Shown: positions 59,698-64,000 of the stretch, in pieces
Layout of the letters: the number at the start of each line of letters is the position of its first letter
How positions within the stretch are numbered: the first letter of the stretch is position 1
NCBI GenBank assembly: GCA_017506865.1
Contig: JAFCMP010000068.1
Coordinates: 1,054,001-1,118,000 of the forward strand
Reading direction: 5' to 3'
DNA: 64,000 nucleotides
DNA from: Tribonema minus
Taxonomy: Eukaryota; Sar; Xanthophyceae; Tribonematales; Tribonemataceae
Translations under genes and position numbers: made by a program
The notes under the pieces: model-generated
What the model was told of the DNA's origin: nothing
Seen by the model: the letters and a program-made list of their open reading frames with translations, nothing else
Database searches by the model: none

Positions 59698-59948
59698 GCA
59701 GTGCCGACCATCCACAGACAGAAGGGAACTCTAGAGAAAGGACTCAAATCGCATACAGGCACATTTTTTCGACCATTTAAAGAAAAAAAAAACCTCGAGA
59801 GAGCGCCCCAACGTTTCGAACCGACCGTTGCAAGATTGCTAAGTCAAACGCAGGCAGCCATTGCAGCATGCCAGACGCTCTGCCATTATTGTCACACCAG
59901 CAATTCTGGCACTTTGCTCTACCATGATTCCCATACAAGAATGATGTC

Positions 59949-60183
59949 CTTTAGTGCTATGAACAATAGTTATGCCATGGGGTCGGCCATTGGGATGCGA
60001 ATAAAAACAAACAAGGTCATGGCGCTGAGAATGGCAAGGATGCTGAGCATGCTGAATAGATGCGTTGACTTTAGTGCTATGAACAATAGTTATGCCATGG
60101 GGTCGGCCATTGGGATGCGAATAAAAACAAACAAGGTCATGGCGCTGAGAATGGCAAGGATGCTGAGCATGCTGAATAGATGC
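59949..60183 (+). repeat. Exact 115-bp tandem duplication, 120-bp period
   Basis: 59949-60063 and 60069-60183 are identical. The period is divisible by three and lies in an open plus-strand frame (59701-60288, 195 codons) repeating AMNNSYAMGSAIGMRIKTNK, but nothing else suggests a protein. Perfect identity implies a very recent event or a collapsed assembly. Confidence 0.95.
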
Positions 60184-60607
60184 TTGCATCAACACCACAC
60201 GGGCGCATTCACCCCGACTTCTATTTATGCTCCAAGCATGAGCAAGAGTCTTGTTGCTGCTTGCGCTGAGTTAAGACGCAATGCGTAATACATGTCATCA
60301 GACTGCAACACAGACACGCCCAGAGTCAGATTTCAATGTGACATGAAGTCAACTCTGAAACAACATCAATGATTGGTTCAGCAGTCAAGTTCGATTGACC
60401 GTGACTCAAGCCCGTCGTCGTCCTGCTGTGCAGGCTCCCTGCTGCCTTTGTTGACACATGCAAGCATGCAACTGGCAGGCTACCAGCTGCAGCCTTGCCC
60501 CCAAGATGACCATCAGACAGAAGCAGCCATCTTCACTCAGACATGATGCGAGGAAGGCAAGTGGCTTTAGCATGCCATGTTAACATCGAAAGAGGCAGCT
60601 GCGAGTG

Positions 60608-63600
60608 TCATTTTCTCGGCGCCGTAGCCCGGTCCAGGTAATCTAGTGCATCCCTGTCTAGAGACATCTCTAGTGCTTTGACCAAGTCCTGTGGTGAATA
60701 GTCCGATGTCTCCTCCAGGCTGGAGCCAATCACCGCAGCACCGATGGCAGGACTGTCCAACACGCGCCGGATGGCGACTGTAGCGATCTGCAAAAGCACC
60801 AACACAATAACGCAAGAACATGTCAGTTAGAGCAGAATTGTAGTGCCAAAGTATTGCTGAAAGCGTGTCCGTTGAATATGTAATACCTCAAAGCAACCTT
60901 TGCAGTCAGTCATGTGGGATGACACTACACGTCAGAGCACCACATGGCATCACTTCAGCGGCATATATGGCGAATCACACATGAGACAAGATGCATCAGA
61001 TCACAAGGCAGACACTTGCAATGCATGCACCGCTGTGGCCCTCGAGTACTGCAGCGGTTCCAGTCGTGACTTCAAAGTTATGGTTGAGCGTAACTTCCTG
61101 TTGCGTGTTTAAACAACGGCCATGTTGGAATGCAGCACAGAGCGTGACAACATTAAGTTGTGGGTTGCAGTGAGGTGAATGCACTGAGAGCACATATAGT
61201 TCCTACGTGCTTAGAGCATCCATCGCCAATGACAGCACACAACTCGCATTCCACTTACAAGCGACAAAACAGCGACTATAGTGTGACACTTCTGGACAAC
61301 AAAATTCACTGCAGATCTGCAGAGCCACAGTTGAGCGTTATGCTGCAGTTTGCTATGTACATGCGTACCAAAACCATTTGTCAAGCTTCTTAACAAAAAT
61401 GACATAGCGTTGACAACGCTTGTCGGAGTTGACTCTATGTTCTTGTAACAACAGCTATGTAGTGATGCCGAGCGGCACGCATTGACAACGCCGTCAGAAT
61501 CAATGTGCTACACGCCTGATCTGGGGACAGTTGATGCAGAAGCGAAGCGTATACAGCAAAGCGTACACACCATTTCTGCGCTACACAGTACCCAAGATTC
61601 AGAGCAGGGGCAGACTGCGAGTTTCCCAGACGCTGCAACTCACCGTTGCGCTGTACTTCTCGGACACCTCTCGCGTGTTCTTCAACAGCCGCTGGAACTG
61701 GTCCCAGCGCCCTCGTGTGCCGCCCGCCCACTGCGTGATGGATGGAAAATGCCGCACCTCCGCTGCGCTGAGGCTCGCTGTCATCTTGTCGCTCTTGAGT
61801 AGCCACCTGTCGCTTAGCAGGCCCCCTAACAGAACCGCCCTGGCAATGAGCTGCACATTTTGGGCCTCGCACAGGTCCAGGAGGCCCTGGCTCGGCAGGT
61901 TGATCATGCTGCACTTCATGTTATTGCTGGTGACCTGCATGCATACAGAGTCCGCGCAGAACCAGCTTATGTCTTGAGATGCGAACATTTATTTACAAGT
62001 CATGTGTACACCTGCGTGGATTCCACACATTGTACTTCAAGTAGGCAAACAGCAGCATATGCCGCCATATTGCACTTGCGCATAACTGGCAGGCTAGATT
62101 GCAAAGGTTTGAGTGGGGTGCTCCTGCGTCTCTCTTGTATTTAGAAATCACTGCAAATGCATACTTCAAACCGAAAAAGCGCAGAGCTCGGCCTGCATTG
62201 TTGTAGGCGCTTGAACATTATGAGCCCAGAAGTGACGACGATCATTTTGCATGCAACATGGTGGTGTACCACAAAAACGATGTGAACATGCCTAGGTGAC
62301 ACCCTTTGCACATGTAATGTAGTCGTGATCTCGGCAACCTGCAGTGGCAAAGGACTTGAACACCTCTGCAAACTCTCAAGCAGATCACCTCTTGCTCTGA
62401 GTCACAAACCCGCCGCTGAAGCAAGGGCCATCAATGGGCTCTTTATGTAATCCAGTGCTGGTCTGGTTCAAGAGCCTTGCACAAGGTGGTGCCAACAAAA
62501 CTACCCGCGTGCAACGTGTGCACATCCACCTGGGCTGTTCCATGCTCACCTGAAACCCATTGCCGATTGCCTCTTTGAGAGGTGCTTCCTCGAAGTCGAT
62601 GACACCGATGTGACGCACTTTGCCGGCTCGCTGTAGTTCGCACAGCTGGTACAAGGCGTCATTGAAGGCGGGGTTCTCAAAGTCGTTCCTGTTCACAAGC
62701 GTGCAAGTTTTGTGCATGTTACAGCATCCTTTGTGCGCATCACGTGCATAGTATTACACTGCTATTGTGGCTTTGGGTTGTGCTGCATACTGACAAATGT
62801 GTACGCATTAATAGCATGTACACAGGAGGGGGGGCTGAACCCACCAGATTAAGGAAATGAGCATCAGGCAGACACTTGAACCAGGGGAGGGACCAAGCAG
62901 GGCTGCAGAAATGAAGCGCTTGAATGAGTGAAGGTATGCTGGATGGTTGTTCCCATGTGCAATTACGTAGCATGCAAGGATCACAGAGGCAGCCAATATG
63001 AGTCTCAGCAAGATGGTGGGCGTCACAACGAATGCACAGAAGGGTCAACTTGTGGTTCACTCATTCACTGTTTGAGGCTGATTGCATACAAAGCGGCTGT
63101 CAACGTACAGTCGCATTGCGACAGAGCAAAAGCCTGAACAGCGTTGACATGACCGACTAGGCGAGGGAGACGCTCATCGGTGCAATACAGCTAGCCAAGA
63201 TGAGCATCATTTGATTCATATCTACAAGGGATGATTGATGGCGCATGATCATGACCAATTTGATGAACTTCCTGGCCAGACACGGTTGTGCGCATCGCCT
63301 GCATGCAACACACATGACGAGATGACCTCTTCTATGAGACTCTCCACGATAAAACAATGGCTTATGAATGGCGACGTTGCGCACAGAGGCAAAGCACTTG
63401 CAACCTACACAAGAGGGTGTCTAGCTATGTATGTGTGCAATGCGCGACTGCTGACAGCATTCATTAAGCAAAGCGTCAATGACCCTGCTGACATATGCCA
63501 TTATGACAGATAGCTATTTGCCCAAGACGCACTTCTAAGCGCAACTGGTCACATACTATAATGTTTACAGCCCATGAGGGTGATTGTAATTTAAGGATCT

Positions 63601-63932
63601 TGGTGAACGCTGCCCAAGTGGCATGACCACCTTGCTATCATTCCAGGTGGCAGCACAATTGCTGAGTACAACCCATATCATTTCATGAAAGTTGCACTGC
63701 TGCGCCAATTTCTTGCAATGCCATTCCATAATGTTGAACACTCTCAATGAAGTAACATCAGCTCCCACTTGCCATGCTCACCAGCTGAGCTGCAGGAGGT
63801 CGATTTCATCGGCGCCCATCCTGAGTAGTGATGCATCCACAGCGTCCTCCGTGAGGCGGAACGTGATGTCCCTTGGCCGTTGAGCATTTGGCGCCCACGT
63901 ACTCGCAAATGACATCTGGCTCATGCGTGACG
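60608..63932 (-). CDS. Aldo/keto reductase (AKR)-family protein, 5' part outside window
   Basis: Exons seen: about 63932-63782 (5' edge uncertain), 62688-62550, 61934-61644, 60787-60608 (stop at 60608). The N-terminal TIM-barrel strands with the catalytic Asp, Tyr and Lys lie beyond the right edge. Visible AKR features are VDASLLRMGADEIDLLQLSW, then WNDFENPAFNDALYQLCELQ and RAGKVRHIGVIDFEEAPL, then INLPSQGLLDLCEAQNVQLI, LLGGLLSDRW, and a C-terminal NADP-binding-type helix region with IGSSLEET. Family members reduce aldehydes or ketones with NADPH. The position that usually holds the catalytic-pocket His (LLQLHW) is Ser here; because TGG of this motif is split by the intron, the Ser codon (AGC, 63784-63786) is secure. 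The enzyme may therefore be altered or inactive. A decayed copy of its 3' end lies 2.3 kb downstream. Confidence 0.85.
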
Positions 63933-64000
63933 GACTCTTTATCTGGTAAATGCAGTGCGGTGGAAGGGCACAAGACGTGCGGCCTGAGTCATCCATAGCC

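Larger units (their letters stand above)
55923..60607. other. Repeat-rich intergenic region
   Basis: 4.7 kb without a securely identified gene. It contains a minisatellite of the gtgtctggtgtgtcaagtcc type (57406-57495), a doubled tgcactg(c/t)gctatgacgcc block (56965-57015), a partial copy of the AKR 3' end (57941-58375), repeat R1 (59559-59697) and an exact 115-bp tandem duplication (59949-60183). One minus-strand frame (57285-57122, MDVDAKKARSSAHGDEDNTM) with a donor-like end could be a stray exon, but nothing confirms it. Confidence 0.5.

Noticed and set aside
59701..60288. 195-codon open frame over the 115-bp tandem repeat
   Set aside because: It is open mainly because the period is a multiple of three; no splice context, composition or similarity supports a gene.

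Overview
This is nuclear DNA from a eukaryotic alga. Every gene except possibly one is interrupted by GT-AG introns of about 165 to 1,430 bases. Gene density is low, at nine genes in 64 kb, and there is no operon layout. The best clue to the lineage is the plastid fatty-acid enzyme at 24.8-32.6 kb. Its first exon encodes a signal peptide ending AYA|FLPP, the 'ASAF'-type bipartite leader used by algae with a secondary red plastid. The NGCPW-type ankyrin gene, the cysteine-rich tail of the large secreted protein and TTAGGG-type telomere-like repeats inside introns fit an ochrophyte or haptophyte. I cannot name the species. Layout, left to right: a partial secreted dysferlin-domain (DysF) gene (minus, 195-1137); a 330-bp tandem duplication (1.7-2.4 kb); a 15-exon secreted hedgehog-interacting-protein-like sugar dehydrogenase (minus, 3.2-14.1 kb); a 2.2 kb gap; translation factor eIF5A (minus, 16.3-18.5 kb); a divergently arranged tetratricopeptide protein (plus, about 19.3-24.2 kb); plastid 3-oxoacyl-ACP synthase FabF/KAS II (minus, 24.8-32.6 kb); a PTPS-family pterin enzyme (minus, 33.8-36.1 kb); a divergent 17-exon Ser/Thr protein kinase (plus, 37.4-50.4 kb); a carbohydrate-type sulfotransferase (plus, 51.3-53.7 kb); an ankyrin-repeat protein (minus, 54.9-55.9 kb); a 4.7 kb repeat-rich gap; and the 3' part of an aldo/keto reductase (minus, 60.6 to beyond 63.9 kb). 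The genes are unrelated housekeeping, plastid, secretory and signalling genes and do not form a pathway. Two divergent pairs (eIF5A/TPR and PTPS/kinase) may share promoter regions. The most unusual property is how the introns are built. In at least six places the exon-intron junction itself (the last or first 15-75 exon bases plus the splice site) has been copied in tandem into the neighbouring intron. Many of these duplications have periods near 160-190 bp. One 165-bp intron (10597-10761) is bounded by an exact 23-bp direct repeat with both splice sites at the same position in the repeat, which is what a newly born intron made by tandem duplication of an AG|GT site would look like. Introns also carry a small dispersed element (five copies), short telomeric-type repeats that almost always put TTAGGG on the sense strand, and long G or C runs near splice sites. 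Exon coordinates were derived by hand from splice signals, reading phase and protein-family conservation. No similarity search could be run.
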